Assembly: GCA_004154925.1 (NCBI GenBank)
Contig: QJNS01000117.1
Coordinates: 181,311-245,310, forward strand
Origin: Monosporascus cannonballus
Taxonomy: Eukaryota; Ascomycota; Sordariomycetes; Xylariales
Length of the DNA: 64,000 nt
Reading direction: 5' to 3'
The notes under the pieces were generated by a model. It searched no databases. It had not been told where the DNA came from and was given only the letters and a program-made list of their open reading frames with translations. Every line of letters starts with the position of its first letter. The stretch's first letter is position 1. A program made the translations under genes and the position numbers. Positions 63,999-64,000 of the stretch are shown here, piece by piece.

Positions 63999-64000
63999 AT
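63899..64000 (+). repeat. (AAAT)n microsatellite, open at the window end
   Basis: At least 22 units of AAAT/AATA with a single C interruption at 63909. It begins exactly where the integrase motif equivalent to PQTDGQTER should be, judging by the homologous stretch at about 15795-15830 (TAAACGGATAAACAAACGGA). Confidence 0.85.

Larger units (their letters stand above)
59395..64000 (+). mobile_element. Gypsy element running past the window end
   Basis: The 5' LTR starts TGTCAGGGGCTAAGG at 59395 and is near-normal in GC for about 190 bp; its end is not sharp (about 59600). Inside, in order: gag (about 59650-60930), protease (about 61200-61500), RT, RNase H (about 62400-62900), integrase (63000 on). 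The 3' part lies outside. RIP-type damage throughout. The protein reading differs from the 40272 family and from the relic at 17639. Confidence 0.8.

Noticed and set aside
63899..64000. Telomeric or subtelomeric repeat
   Set aside because: The unit is AAAT, not TTAGGG-like, and it sits inside integrase sequence.

Overview
The window looks like a filamentous ascomycete (Pezizomycotina) nuclear genome with a strongly bipartite composition. Two AT-rich blocks (about 1-29760 and 36870-64000) are packed with broken transposons. In them CpA/TpG is visibly rare, TpA is in excess and CpG survives, and in-frame stops sit mostly where CAA/CAG codons would be. This is the footprint of repeat-induced point mutation (RIP), and it leaves almost no open frame intact. 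A balanced-composition island of about 7.1 kb lies between the blocks and carries three intact-looking intron-poor genes. No rRNA, tRNA or CRISPR feature was found.

Left block: a solo LTR (2439-6242, 5-bp duplication AAAAA) is split by what I read as a complete, RIP-degraded genome of a circular Rep-encoding single-stranded DNA (CRESS-DNA) virus-like agent (2682-6133, about 3.45 kb). A TAATATTAC nonanucleotide stands at each junction. The two ends form the arms of an origin hairpin when joined. GGTGTC iteron-like repeats flank it. A Rep-like frame (HUH endonuclease plus superfamily 3 helicase motifs) runs leftward and an Arg/Tyr-rich, capsid-like frame runs rightward, so the layout is that of an ambisense geminivirus/genomovirus-type genome. 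This is the most notable item in the window. Further right are an LTR family of about 262 bp (three copies), a full-length 7042-bp chromodomain Ty3/Gypsy element (10592-17633) inserted in an older Gypsy polyprotein relic, and several short GC-normal repeats that seem to have escaped RIP.

Island: a LURP-one-related/tubby-like protein gene (+, one intron), a membrane-anchored pepsin-fold protein lacking the catalytic DTG motifs (-, one intron), and a GT61/EOGT-like glycosyltransferase (+). The last two are divergent and share a promoter region of about 0.7 kb.

Right block: a three-level transposon nest. A minus-strand Gypsy element (37286-56349, duplication CTTTC) is split by a plus-strand Gypsy element (40272-52618, 370-bp LTRs). 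That element is split in its integrase by a third element (45447-51011, 190-bp LTRs, duplication AATAA). Beyond it lie LTR fragments and a fourth Gypsy element (59395 to beyond the window end), whose integrase runs into an (AAAT)n microsatellite.
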